Origin: Rikenellaceae bacterium
GTDB lineage: Bacteria; Bacteroidota; Bacteroidia; Bacteroidales; Rikenellaceae
Direction: 5' to 3'
NCBI GenBank assembly: GCA_017935625.1
Contig: JAGBHC010000051.1
Coordinates: forward strand, 1-64,000
DNA: 64,000 nucleotides
A program made the position numbers and the translations under genes. The notes under the pieces are model-generated. The model worked only from the letters and a program-made list of their open reading frames with translations. It was not told where the DNA came from and did no database searches. This document shows positions 20,546-29,180 of the stretch, piece by piece (position 1 is the first letter of the stretch; each line of letters begins with the position of its first letter).

Positions 20546-21421
20546 CTATCCGTAAATCTCGCGGCGGGCGGCCTTGAGGGTGTTCTTCATCAGCGAAATG
20601 ATGGTCATGGGTCCCACTCCGCCCGGAACGGGCGTGATGAACGAGCACTTGGGGGCCACCTCGTCGAACTTCACGTCGCCCAGCAGCTTCCAACCGCTTT
20701 TGGTCTTGTCGCTCGGCACGCGGGTGATGCCCACGTCGATGACCACCGCACCCGGCTTCACCATGTCGGCCGTGACGAACTCCGCCTTGCCCAGCGCCGC
20801 AATCACGATGTCGGCCGAAGCCACCACCTCTTTCAGGTTCCGCGTGCGGCTGTGGGTGATGGTCACCGTACAGTCCCAGCCCTTCTGCGAGAGCAGGTTG
20901 GCCATCGGGCGTCCCACGATGTTGCTGCGGCCGATGACCACGCAGTGCTTGCCCGCGGTCTCGATTCGGTAGTAACGCAACAACGAGAGAATGCCGTCGG
21001 GCGTAGCGGGCAGGTAGGAGGGCAGCGACGAAATCATGCGCCCCGTATTGACCGGATGGAACCCGTCCACGTCCTTGCGCGGGTCGATGGCCTCGATGAC
21101 CCGCTGCTCCGAGATGTGGCGCGGCAAGGGCAGCTGCACGATGAATCCGTCCACCAGGTCATCGGCATTCAGCCGCGCGATTTCGGCCAGCAGCTCCTCC
21201 TCGGTGGTCTGCTCCGGCAGGCGCAGCACGGTGGAGCGGAAGCCCACCTCGCCGCAGCATTTCTCCTTGTGTCCCACATAGGTCTGGCTGGCGCCGTCGT
21301 TGCCGACCAGTATCGCCACCAGATGCGGCGCACGGCCGCCGTCGGCCACCATCTTTTCGACTTCGGCCGCAATCTCCCTGCGCAGGGCCGCGGCAACCTC
21401 TTTTCCGTCTATCAACTGCAT
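20546..21421 (-). CDS. folD: bifunctional methylenetetrahydrofolate dehydrogenase/cyclohydrolase
   Basis: 291 residues. It interconverts 5,10-methylene-, methenyl- and 10-formyl-tetrahydrofolate, supplying one-carbon units for purines. QTYVGHKEK contains the catalytic Tyr48/Lys52 pair. [32 protein letters not shown] and the final [11 protein letters not shown] are all family signatures. It starts 16 bp after a lipoprotein gene on the same strand and ends at a strong terminator. Confidence 0.97.
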   Translation of the reverse strand: MQLIDGKEVAAALRREIAAEVEKMVADGGRAPHLVAILVGNDGASQTYVGHKEKCCGEVGFRSTVLRLPEQTTEEELLAEIARLNADDLVDGFIVQLPLPRHISEQRVIEAIDPRKDVDGFHPVNTGRMISSLPSYLPATPDGILSLLRYYRIETAGKHCVVIGRSNIVGRPMANLLSQKGWDCTVTITHSRTRNLKEVVASADIVIAALGKAEFVTADMVKPGAVVIDVGITRVPSDKTKSGWKLLGDVKFDEVAPKCSFITPVPGGVGPMTIISLMKNTLKAARREIYG

Positions 21422-21437
21422 ATCGAATCCGTTTTAT

Positions 21438-22391
21438 CTATTGTTTGTAATCGAAAATCATATCCTCCAGCGCCGAAACCGAGACCACGTCCTTCAGCAG
21501 CACCGTCTTCCCGCGGTCGAGCAGATAGAGCGAAGGAATCGCCCGTACGTCGTAAACGCCCTCGTTATTGACCGCCTGGCGGGTGTCGTAGCCGTTAATC
21601 CAGCTGGCCGGAATCTCGGAGGCATAGTCGCGCCACTCGTCCAGCTCGGCATCGGGATAGAAAGCCAGCACCTTCATCGTCCCGCGGTTTATCATCTCGG
21701 AGAGCAGCGGCGAATCGCCGATTTCCTCCCGCAGCTCCTTGCACATGGGGCACCCCGGATTGTTGAAAAAGAGCAGCGTGAAATCGGCCCGGATGCCGTA
21801 GAGCGTACCCTGCGAGCCGTCGGCCGTCGTATAGCCGAGGTCCGCCGCCCGGGTTCCCACCCGGTTCCTGCGGGCCATCGAAAGCTGGTAGGCGGGGCGC
21901 ACCCGCTCGTACTCGTCCAGCTTGTCGTCCGCCAGCACCGCCTCCAGCACCACGAGGTAGAGCTCCTCGTTGCGCATCGGGGAGTTGGGGTCGTAGAGGT
22001 ATTTGTCGTAGAGCTCCAGCATGTGCAGATACATGGGCTTGTAGACCGCCGCCTTGCCGAGCATCGTCTCCACCGACACGCGGGCCATGTCGCGGGGTGC
22101 CAGCTGCAGCAAATCGACATAATCGGCGAAAGCCTGTTCGGTCACCTCTTCCAGGCCGATGTAGAGGCTGTCGCTGAAATCGAACTTGTCCCAATAGTGT
22201 TCCGTCATGAAGCGCATCCGCTCCTCCGTATCGGTCATCACCGCAGGCGGAACGACCATTTCGAAACTGCGTGTCTCCGCCGCGGGGGCCGGCTGCTGCC
22301 CTCCGCTCTCCGCGCCGCTCCTGCGATTGCCGCAGGCGCACAGCGATGCCACCAGCACCGCCGACAATACATACGAATAGATTCTGTTCAT
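21438..22391 (-). CDS. DUF5106/thioredoxin-like lipoprotein
   Basis: 317 residues with a lipoprotein signal (VLSAVLVASLCACGN; lipidated Cys near 18-20). The middle (about 45-180) resembles DUF5106. The C-terminal thioredoxin-like fold contains FFNNPGCPMCKEL (C214/C217), SWINGYD and VRAIPSLYLLD. It is probably a periplasmic or outer-membrane thiol-disulfide protein. The start at 22391 is chosen for the signal peptide; the longer frame runs past the promoter. It precedes folD in an operon without an obvious functional link. Confidence 0.82.
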   Translation of the reverse strand: MNRIYSYVLSAVLVASLCACGNRRSGAESGGQQPAPAAETRSFEMVVPPAVMTDTEERMRFMTEHYWDKFDFSDSLYIGLEEVTEQAFADYVDLLQLAPRDMARVSVETMLGKAAVYKPMYLHMLELYDKYLYDPNSPMRNEELYLVVLEAVLADDKLDEYERVRPAYQLSMARRNRVGTRAADLGYTTADGSQGTLYGIRADFTLLFFNNPGCPMCKELREEIGDSPLLSEMINRGTMKVLAFYPDAELDEWRDYASEIPASWINGYDTRQAVNNEGVYDVRAIPSLYLLDRGKTVLLKDVVSVSALEDMIFDYKQ

Positions 22392-22415
22392 AAGAACCGG
22401 CTTTATCAGAAAGTG

Positions 22416-22423
22416 CAAAGATA
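22416..22423 (-). promoter_or_regulatory. promoter -7 box of lipoprotein-folD operon
   Basis: TATCTTTG on the minus strand; the -33 element is not clear. The remaining spacer to 22713 is GC-rich with CCGG dyads and no supported gene. Confidence 0.5.
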
Positions 22424-22713
22424 AATATATTCGGCGAAAAACGAAAGCCCGGCCGGCGGGAACCCGGCCGCGGAACGGCGCGCCCCCGCGGAAGCGGCCT
22501 TTCCGGTCAATCGTGCGGGAAATCCGGCAGACGAGGAACAGTATTTGCATGATTCGCCCCCATGGGCGGAACCCGCTGCCGCCGGCCCCGGTCCGGCCCC
22601 CGCCGGCAGCCCCCGGAAACGGAGTGGCCGAGGGGGATATTTCCCCGACGGATTTTTTATGTTCCGCAACTCGGAAAAAGCGAAGGAAAATTCCGAATTA
22701 GAAATATAATACA

Positions 22714-22721
22714 TATTTTTG
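22714..22721 (+). promoter_or_regulatory. promoter -7 box of small barrel gene
   Basis: TATTTTTG matches TAnnTTTG, about 29 bp before the start codon. Confidence 0.5.
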
Positions 22722-22749
22722 CATCAATAACTTTTAAAATAATTTGCGT

Positions 22750-23322
22750 ATGAAAAAGTTAATCCTACTCGCAGCCTGCGCGCTCTTCGCGGCGTCCGCG
22801 TCTGCACAAGTCTCCGTAAACGACTTCGAGTTCGGTATCAAAGGCGGTTTCAACCTCTCGACCATCACCAAATCGGACGCCAGCACGAAAGCCAGTTTCT
22901 ATGTCGGCGGTCTGGCTGAATATCGGTTCAATTCATTCGTCGGTCTGCAGGCCGAGGTAGTCTACTCGCGTCAGGGCGCCTACGACAAAACCGACGGCAC
23001 CAAGACCTGGATACGCCGCAACTACCTGAACGTGCCCATCCTGGCCAAGCTCTATCTGCTCGACCGCCTCAACTTCGTCACCGGTCCGCAGGTGGGATTC
23101 GGCCTGAACGGACGCGTCAAGGTGAAAGAGGGCAGCAACAGCGTCAAAAGCGATTTGGCCGGCACCAAGGGCGTAGACTTCTCGTGGGCTCTGGGTCTCT
23201 CCTACACCGTGTGGGGCAACCTCGACGTGGAGGCCCGCTACAACGTCGGCCTCTCCAAGATGTTCAAGGAGGGCAAAAACAAGAACGGCGTATTCCAGCT
23301 GGGCGTAGCCTACCGATTCTAA
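22750..23322 (+). CDS. small outer-membrane beta-barrel protein (PorT-like)
   Basis: 190 residues with a signal peptide (MKKLILLAACALFAASASAQ). FEFGIKGGFNLSTI, LQAEVVYSRQGA, RRNYLNVPILAKLYL and a final VFQLGVAYRF show the repeating strands and C-terminal Phe of an outer-membrane barrel of the PorT-like group. The exact function is unknown. It is a single gene with a hairpin after it. A TTG six bases upstream is in frame, but the ATG at 22750 gives the normal signal peptide. Confidence 0.85.
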   Translation: MKKLILLAACALFAASASAQVSVNDFEFGIKGGFNLSTITKSDASTKASFYVGGLAEYRFNSFVGLQAEVVYSRQGAYDKTDGTKTWIRRNYLNVPILAKLYLLDRLNFVTGPQVGFGLNGRVKVKEGSNSVKSDLAGTKGVDFSWALGLSYTVWGNLDVEARYNVGLSKMFKEGKNKNGVFQLGVAYRF

Positions 23323-23388
23323 TATCCGTAATAACACAGGCGCCGACCGGCAGACGACCGGACGGCACCCCGAAGACCGCGGGCCGGG

Positions 23389-23423
23389 AAGCGATTCCCG
23401 GCCCGCATCGTTTCATGCCGGCA
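23389..23423 (+). terminator. terminator-like hairpin after barrel gene
   Basis: The stem GCGGGCCGGGAA/TTCCCGGCCCGC with a 4-nt loop is followed by ATCGTTTC. The U-tract is weak. Confidence 0.55.
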
Positions 23424-23486
23424 TGCGCCCCGCGCACGCATCGGCAACCTCCGCACCCCTTTTCCCCGCGGAGGAGGAGTTTTCCG

Positions 23487-25724
23487 CTAATCCTTCGCTC
23501 TCACGATACGGATGCGTCTGTCTTTCGCCGTCTCGAGCAGCCGGCCCTTCACCCTTATCCGCTCCGGCACCTCGGCTCCCCGGGTGCGTATGGTCAGCGA
23601 GGTGAGTTCGCCTTCCTCCCACCCGATATCCAGCACCAGCCCGCCGCGGGCGCATAATCCGCTGACACGGCCCGACTTCCACTTCGAAGGCAGAGCCGGA
23701 AGCACGTCGATGTACTCCGCATGGCTTTGCAGAATCATCTCGGCGAAGCCTCCGAACGGAGTGTCGTAGAGTTTCGGGAAAACGGGGTCGAGCACCTCCA
23801 GGCATTTGTCGCCCTCGCCGAGCCGGGCGAGCATTCCGGCCTTGTCCGGATGGTATCCGCCGCCCTCACGGAGCTCCAGGCTGCGCCTCACGGCCGGCAG
23901 CAGATGCGGATTCCTGTCGCGGCTTATCTGCCCCAGCGGCCACACGGCGATGCAGTGCGACGCATGGCGGTGGTGCGGTTCGAACTCCTCCGCATCGTGC
24001 GAATACTCGGCCAACTCCCCGCGCGGACCGATGCGGTAAGGCAGCAGTCTGCCGTAAGCCCGCTCCAGCGAATCGCGCAAAGCCCCGTCCGTTCCCAGCG
24101 TGTCGCATGCGGCCATGCACGCCTCGAACAGCTCGCGCACGAGCGCCATATCGGCGGTCGTACCCGCATCCACGCTGAGGCGCTCTCCCCCGCTGCCGAG
24201 AAACGAGTTCTCCGGCGAGGTCGATGGGGCCGTCACCAGAAAGCCGTCGCGATTCTCCATGAGCAGGTCGAGACAGAAACGGGCCGCCCCTTTCATCAAC
24301 GGATAGGCCCGCTCCGCCAGATAGCCTTTGTCCGTCCCGAAGCGGTAACGCTCCCAGGCGTGCATGACCAGCCAGACTCCGCCCATGGGCCAGAGCGCCC
24401 AACAGGGCCTGCCGGTGGCCAGGGTCGTTTTGGCCCACACATCCGAATTGTGATGGGCCACCCAGCCGTCGAAGCCATACTCCGTGCGGGCCGTAACGGC
24501 GCCGTTGGCCGCCAGCTCGGAGGTGAACCTCACAAGAGGCTCCACGCACTCCGCCAGGTTCGCAGCCTCCGCCAGCACATAATATTTCTGCGGATTCTCG
24601 TTGAGCGTGTAGTTGGAGGCGTACCTCGGGAGCAGGTCGCGGTTCCATATTCCCTGCTCGTTGCGCGGCACCCGGCTGTCCTCGCGCGAACAGGCGAGCA
24701 GGCAGTAGCGCGCCCACTGATACGCCAAAGCGTAGGGGTCGTCGCTCCGTCCGCCGATTTCCACGGAGACCCGGGAGAACAGCGGTTCGTAATCCTGCGC
24801 ATGCCGTCGTCTGAGCACGGCGTACTCCTTTCCGAGCACGTCCCTCATGCGGCTCTCCGCGAGATGCCGGCTCCGCTCGCCCGTGAGACGGGGGTCCGCC
24901 GCCGCTCCGTCGTACTGCGTGGCCGCAGTGAACAGCACGCACACCTCATCGGCCCCGGTGACGACCAACGAATCGCCCGACCGGCCGGTCCGTCCGCCCC
25001 GCTGCCGGATGCCGGCAACCGCATCGAATCCCATTCCGCCGCCCGCTTCCCACTCGACGATGCCTTTGTTGTCGTAATTATCGACATGCGAAGGCGCCCG
25101 TCCGCTCATGCGCACCGTGGCGCCATCGACCTCGCACGTGTGCGGAAGCGCCGACCGCAACCCCAGCACCATATCCACCGCCCGCCGCCGGTCGGCCGTG
25201 ATGCGCATCACGATGGCATTGTCGGCATGGCTGGCGAAAATCTCGCGCGTATAGACGACTCCGTCCACCGAATAGCGCACGGTGACCGTCGCCCGGCTCA
25301 TGCTGAGCGTCTGGACGTAGTCCTTCACATCCGTGCCGTGCAGCATGCGCAGGACCACATCGCCCAGCGGCTGGTAGGCCTCGTTGTCATGGGCGGAGAG
25401 CCCCTCCGCCAAGCGCTGGGCCAGCGCATAGTCCCCGTCGTAGAGCGCCGAGCGGATGCCGGCGATGCGCGGCGCCTGCGAAGGGTCGTTATAATCGCGC
25501 GGAACGCCCGACCACAGCGTGGCCTCATTGACAGGAATGATTTCGAGGCAGGGGTGTCCGAAAATCTTTCCGCCGAGGTGTCCGTTGCCTATCGGGAAAG
25601 CCTTTCCGAAATCGGACAGGTCGGTAGGGGCCGTGCGAGAGACGTCAGGACACTTCGCGGTCCGGGAGCACACGATGCCCGGCATCAGGGCCACCATCGC
25701 GAGAATCAACAGGTTTCGTATCAT
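23487..25724 (-). CDS. secreted glycoside hydrolase family 95 (alpha-L-fucosidase/galactosidase type)
   Basis: 745 residues from MIRNLLILAM with a signal peptide ending near CSRTA. The N-terminal beta domain has FPIGNGHLGGKIFG and NEATLWSG. The alpha/alpha toroid has YTLNENPQ (N375 and N377, matching the catalytic Asn pair of family 95), HHNSDVW, APSTSPEN (E505) and HHRHASH near 584-590. It should cleave terminal alpha-fucose or alpha-galactose from host or plant glycans. No SusC/D genes are adjacent. The longer frame starts beyond the promoter region, so the ATG at 25724 is preferred. Confidence 0.88.
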   Translation of the reverse strand: MIRNLLILAMVALMPGIVCSRTAKCPDVSRTAPTDLSDFGKAFPIGNGHLGGKIFGHPCLEIIPVNEATLWSGVPRDYNDPSQAPRIAGIRSALYDGDYALAQRLAEGLSAHDNEAYQPLGDVVLRMLHGTDVKDYVQTLSMSRATVTVRYSVDGVVYTREIFASHADNAIVMRITADRRRAVDMVLGLRSALPHTCEVDGATVRMSGRAPSHVDNYDNKGIVEWEAGGGMGFDAVAGIRQRGGRTGRSGDSLVVTGADEVCVLFTAATQYDGAAADPRLTGERSRHLAESRMRDVLGKEYAVLRRRHAQDYEPLFSRVSVEIGGRSDDPYALAYQWARYCLLACSREDSRVPRNEQGIWNRDLLPRYASNYTLNENPQKYYVLAEAANLAECVEPLVRFTSELAANGAVTARTEYGFDGWVAHHNSDVWAKTTLATGRPCWALWPMGGVWLVMHAWERYRFGTDKGYLAERAYPLMKGAARFCLDLLMENRDGFLVTAPSTSPENSFLGSGGERLSVDAGTTADMALVRELFEACMAACDTLGTDGALRDSLERAYGRLLPYRIGPRGELAEYSHDAEEFEPHHRHASHCIAVWPLGQISRDRNPHLLPAVRRSLELREGGGYHPDKAGMLARLGEGDKCLEVLDPVFPKLYDTPFGGFAEMILQSHAEYIDVLPALPSKWKSGRVSGLCARGGLVLDIGWEEGELTSLTIRTRGAEVPERIRVKGRLLETAKDRRIRIVRAKD

Positions 25725-25856
25725 ATCTTCTTCGTTTTCGTTCGTCGCAGTCGGGAAGCGTAGCAAGCGGGTCGGCAGCGCGATTCGCCGCCGTGCTCCG
25801 CCGGGAATCCGCCCGTCGTTTTCCGGGCCGGAGCAGGGGCCCGACTTCCGCGAGCG

Positions 25857-25864
25857 CAAAGTTA
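25857..25864 (-). promoter_or_regulatory. promoter -7 box of GH95 gene
   Basis: TAACTTTG on the minus strand, leaving a leader of about 125 nt. No clear -33 box. The rest of 25865-26014 shows GGAAGCAGG(A)AA-like short repeats but no gene. Confidence 0.45.
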
Positions 25865-26014
25865 CGGAATTTCCCCGCATTTTCGCTGCGGCGCTCCGTC
25901 CGAAACATGCCGGACGGCCTGCCGGCGGGGCGCGGACGGCAGGGAAGCAGGAAACCCGGAAAACAGGGAAGCAGAAAAGCCGGGAACCCGGAGCGGCCGC
26001 GCTCCGGTCCGGAC

Positions 26015-26054
26015 AAAAAAAACGGGCGGAACTTCCGTCATGGAAATTCCGCCC
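26015..26054 (-). terminator. terminator after sigma factor C transcript
   Basis: The imperfect stem GGGCGGAA..TTCC/GGAA..TTCCGCCC (26024-26054) is followed on the minus strand by G and eight T. It defines the end of a transcript containing sigma factor C and the small ORF. Confidence 0.85.
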
Positions 26055-26073
26055 TAAAAATTAACCCGTTCAA

Positions 26074-26211
26074 TCAGCGTCCGAACAATTCCGAAAGATA
26101 GGCATCCAGGAAAAACAGCTCGCTGTCGCCCTGTATCACCTCTGCGAGGAATAGCGCCTCTTCGTCGTTCGCATCGCCCAGGGTTGCACAATCCTTGTCC
26201 ATCTGTTTCAT
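26074..26211 (-). CDS. small acidic protein, 45 residues, downstream of sigma factor C
   Basis: An ORF reading MKQMDKDCATLGDAND then EEALFLAEVIQGDSELFFLD and ending AYLSELFGR. It is strongly acidic with an amphipathic helical pattern. It lies 149 nt after sigma factor C on the same strand and ends 20 nt before a strong terminator, so it is transcribed. Non-random composition in a GC-rich region supports coding. I do not recognise the family. It could be a sigma-interacting small protein, but this is only inference from position. Confidence 0.55.
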   Translation of the reverse strand: MKQMDKDCATLGDANDEEALFLAEVIQGDSELFFLDAYLSELFGR

Positions 26212-26360
26212 AGGCTCATTCCGTTTTCTTACAGAACGCATTCCCCGATGACTTATTGTGCCGCCTCCCCATCTTTTTTCGTCGGGAAATCACGCCCCTC
26301 GCATGCCGTCGGGCTCCCTTCCGGACTTGAAAGTCCGGCGAGGGTCATCCGCCCGAAAAA

Positions 26361-26945
26361 TCAGCATAGCACCAGGTCGTTCTCCTTTATCTTCTTGCGG
26401 AGGTTTATCAAAGCGTAACGCATACGCCCGAGCGCGGTGTTGATACTCACGTTGGTAAGGTCTGCTATCTCCTTGAAACTGAGTCCGGAGTAGTAACGCA
26501 TCATCACAACTTCGCGTTGTTCGTCCGGCAGGGTCTCCACCAGGCGCCGCACGTCGTCCTCAATCTGGCCCGCCACGAGGTTGTCCTCGACGGTGCGCTC
26601 GGAGAACTTCATGGTTCCCAGTATGTCGTAACCTGCGTCCGATTCGGTTATCTTGTTCTGCTGCTTGGTCTGGCGGAAGTAATCGATAACCTGATTATGC
26701 GCGATTCTCAATACCCACGATAAGAACTTGCCATTATCGGTGTAACGTTTCTCGTCTATGAAACGAATCACTTTGATGAAGGTCTCCTGGAAGATGTCGT
26801 CGGCAACATCGGCATCCTTGACCAACATGCGAATGTAGTCGAGCACGCGCTTGCGATGTTTGTCGATAAGTTGGGAAATAGCACTCTGGTCACCTGAAAG
26901 ATAGGTATTAAGCAATACTTGGTCGCTTAAAACTACTCGATTCAT
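26361..26945 (-). CDS. ECF-type RNA polymerase sigma factor C
   Basis: 194 residues. Region 2 contains IDKHRKRVLDYIRMLVKD, DDIFQETFIKVIRFIDE and FLSWVLRIAHNQVIDYFR. Region 4 contains LPDEQREVVMMRYYSGLSFKEIADL and SINTALGRMRYALINLRK. This is a well-conserved Bacteroidales ECF sigma factor. Its ATG is preceded by AAAGGAGAG, an unusually good ribosome-binding site for this phylum. No anti-sigma gene is adjacent. A copy of the module B ECF promoter motif lies 490 bp upstream and points towards it, suggesting cross-control. Confidence 0.93.
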   Translation of the reverse strand: MNRVVLSDQVLLNTYLSGDQSAISQLIDKHRKRVLDYIRMLVKDADVADDIFQETFIKVIRFIDEKRYTDNGKFLSWVLRIAHNQVIDYFRQTKQQNKITESDAGYDILGTMKFSERTVEDNLVAGQIEDDVRRLVETLPDEQREVVMMRYYSGLSFKEIADLTNVSINTALGRMRYALINLRKKIKENDLVLC

Positions 26946-27437
26946 ACTCTCTCCTTTACAATTGGTTTAGAGTAGATTTTTACGATAGGCAATCCGTTTT
27001 TGAAAGGTTAATGTTCAACTTAATCCGAGCGCAAGATAATCAAAAAAATCGGAACTCCCAAATTTCGTCGGGGCCGGCTTTCCGCTTATCGCCGCGCTCG
27101 ATGGTCAAAAGAGCAAAATCCGTGCCGCAATCGGTCCCGCCGCTCCTCTTCCGGGACCGCTCCGCCCTTTTCCGCATGCGGGCCGCCGCGGGGCTGCTGC
27201 CGGACCGTCCAGCAGAGGAGGGCCCCAGACAGGTTTTCCCCAACCGGACACCCGGCAGAGCCACCCGAACGAGGATTCCGAGCCGGAGGGCACCCCAACG
27301 AGAGCTCCGGAACCGGACCGTCCAATAGAGGACCTCGGCCGGATTTCCCCGGCTGGCCCCAGACTGGGCCGCCCGGGCAGGCAGGTTTTCCCGGGACAGG
27401 CGAACCCTCCCCGGACAAGCGGGTCTTCCGATAATAT
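26946..27437. repeat. gene-free region with degenerate repeats upstream of sigma factor C
   Basis: Two imperfect copies of a CCGGACCGTCCA..AGAGGA block (27200-27242 and 27313-27352; offset 113 bp), with related CAGGTTTTCCC segments at about 27230 and 27382, lie between the ECF promoter at 27438 and sigma factor C. No convincing frame exists. If the upstream ECF promoter is used, this would be a long leader or a separate untranslated RNA. Confidence 0.5.
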
Positions 27438-27465
27438 AGATGTAAAACCGGCGAAAAACGTTGCA
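27438..27465 (-). promoter_or_regulatory. predicted ECF promoter, copy 3
   Basis: On the minus strand TGCAACGTT (27457-27465), 13 bp, then ACATCT (27438-27443, continuing ATATTA). Sequence and spacing are identical to the copies before sigma factor B and the NigD-like gene. It would start a leftward transcript near 27431 running into sigma factor C. Confidence 0.65.
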
Positions 27466-27556
27466 TCCCCCGAGCCGGCAAATCCCGCTGGCCTCTTTTT
27501 TTGGAATAAAAATCCATAAAATTGTCCGTTTTTACCCCTCGTTCGTAAAAAAAGCG

Positions 27557-27564
27557 TATCTTTG
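27557..27564 (+). promoter_or_regulatory. promoter -7 box of fadL-like gene
   Basis: TATCTTTG, about 95 bp before the start codon; the -33 element is not clear. Confidence 0.5.
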
Positions 27565-27658
27565 CCGCCGATTTTCAAAACAAAACAAGAAAAAACAGGC
27601 CCCGTTTGCCGGCGAACGCCGTCCGAAGGCGTCGCAGCGGGGCGCAACAGAAACGACC

Positions 27659-29026
27659 ATGAAAAAATTCACCATCCTTTTCTTCGTGCTGCTCTTCGCG
27701 ACCCGCGTCTCGCTGGCCGAAGGTTTCCAGGTCAATGTGCAGAGTGCCCGCCAGTCGGGAATGGGACACACGGGCGCCGGACAGAAACTGGGTGCCGAAA
27801 GCATGCACTTCAACCCCGCCGGTCTGGCATTCCTGAAGAGCGACATCGAGACCTCGGCGGGCATGGGGGCCATCCTCTCCTCCGCCGACTTCCGCAGCGG
27901 CTCGCTCCGCGCCGGGACCGACAACAGCATCAGCACCCCCGTCTTCCTCTACGCCGGATATCGCGTCTACGACAACTTCTCGGTAGGCCTCAGCCTCACC
28001 ACCCCCTACGGCAGCGGCATGAACTGGGGCAAGCACTGGGCCGGGGCGCACCTCATACAGAACATCTCGCTCAAGGCCTTCTCCATACAGCCGACCGCAG
28101 CCTACAAGATAACCGACCGGCTGAGCATCGGCGCCGGCCTGCAGATAGCGCTGGGCAACGTGGACCTCTCGCGCTCGATGATGCCCGTCTCCTACTGGTC
28201 GCAGGGCGTGCTGCCCACGGTGGACCGCTACATGGCCTCGCTCGGACAGACCACCGACTACACCTCCTCGCTGGGCGGCGTGGCCCCCGTGAGCGCCCGC
28301 CTGAAGGGCACCTCCAAGGTCCGCGTCGGATACAACATCGGCCTCATGTACGACCTGTGCGACAAGGTGACGCTGGGCGTGAGCTACCGTTCGCGCATCA
28401 ACATGAAGGTGACCTCCGGCACGGCCGGCCTCACCTATGCCAACGAACAGGTGAAGGCCCTGCTCGGCCAGCTCCAGGCGCTGGGGATGATAACCATCCC
28501 CGCCCTCGACCAGGGCACTTTCAACGCCGAACTGCCCCTGCCCTCGAACACCACCTTCGGCATAAGCTACCGCCCCGCCGAGCGCTGGGAGCTGGCTTTC
28601 GACCTGCAGCTGGTGGGCTGGCACGCCTACAAGGAGCTCAATATCTCCTTCAACGAGAAGCAGCTGGCCATCGACGACATCCGTTCCGAGAAGAACTACC
28701 ACAATTCGTTCACCTACCGTCTCGGTGCGGCGTTCCGCGCCACCGACCGCCTCACCCTGCGTCTGGGCGGCTATCTCGACGGCAGCCCCGTCCCCTCGGA
28801 CCGGCTCAACCCCGAGACTCCCAGCATGAACCGCCTGAGCGCCACCGCGGGTTTCACCTTCTCGCCGAGCAGGCATCTTGACATCGACTTCGGCTACAAC
28901 TACATACACGGTCCCGAACGCGAGGGCTCCTACCCCTACGAGCTCAACGGACAGAACCTGCCTTTCGCCGGCAGCTACGAAATCGACGCCCACATTCTCT
29001 CGCTGGGCTTCCACCTCAAGTTCTAA
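27659..29026 (+). CDS. FadL/OmpP1-family outer-membrane transporter
   Basis: 455 residues with a signal peptide (MKKFTILFFVLLFATRVSLA). The mature start EGFQVNVQSARQSGMGHTGAG and HFNPAGLAFL, followed by a long barrel with LTTPYGSGMNWG and a C-terminal ILSLGFHLKF, are typical of the FadL hatch-and-barrel family, which takes up hydrophobic compounds such as long-chain fatty acids. Length fits. The frame is open upstream past the promoter; the ATG at 27659 gives the signal peptide. Single gene with its own terminator. Confidence 0.92.
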   Translation: MKKFTILFFVLLFATRVSLAEGFQVNVQSARQSGMGHTGAGQKLGAESMHFNPAGLAFLKSDIETSAGMGAILSSADFRSGSLRAGTDNSISTPVFLYAGYRVYDNFSVGLSLTTPYGSGMNWGKHWAGAHLIQNISLKAFSIQPTAAYKITDRLSIGAGLQIALGNVDLSRSMMPVSYWSQGVLPTVDRYMASLGQTTDYTSSLGGVAPVSARLKGTSKVRVGYNIGLMYDLCDKVTLGVSYRSRINMKVTSGTAGLTYANEQVKALLGQLQALGMITIPALDQGTFNAELPLPSNTTFGISYRPAERWELAFDLQLVGWHAYKELNISFNEKQLAIDDIRSEKNYHNSFTYRLGAAFRATDRLTLRLGGYLDGSPVPSDRLNPETPSMNRLSATAGFTFSPSRHLDIDFGYNYIHGPEREGSYPYELNGQNLPFAGSYEIDAHILSLGFHLKF

Positions 29027-29061
29027 TCCGCTTCGCCCGGACCGGGGAACGACCGGAGGCG

Positions 29062-29102
29062 AAAAAAGAGAGGGTGCCGACTGCCGGCGCCCTCTTTTTT
29101 TA
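29062..29102 (+). terminator. terminator after fadL-like gene
   Basis: The stem AGAGGGTGCCG/CGGCGCCCTCT is followed by seven T, with A-rich DNA on the other side, so it may work in both directions. Confidence 0.88.
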
Positions 29103-29145
29103 CCGCGATTTCTTCCGCCGTACCTTTCCGACGGAAGAAAAAACG

Positions 29146-29153
29146 TATCTTTG
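29146..29153 (+). promoter_or_regulatory. promoter -7 box of rarA
   Basis: TATCTTTG, 27 bp before the rarA start codon. A TTTC at 29125-29128 is the best -33 candidate, 17 bp away. Confidence 0.55.
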
Positions 29154-29180
29154 TCCCGGCAACGAAACCTCGCACGAACC

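Noticed and set aside
27105-27647. A minus-strand frame of 180 codons upstream of sigma factor C, initially considered the target of ECF promoter copy 3
   Set aside because: Its Met start lies upstream of the predicted transcription start, no later Met exists, and the composition is Gly/Pro/Arg-rich.
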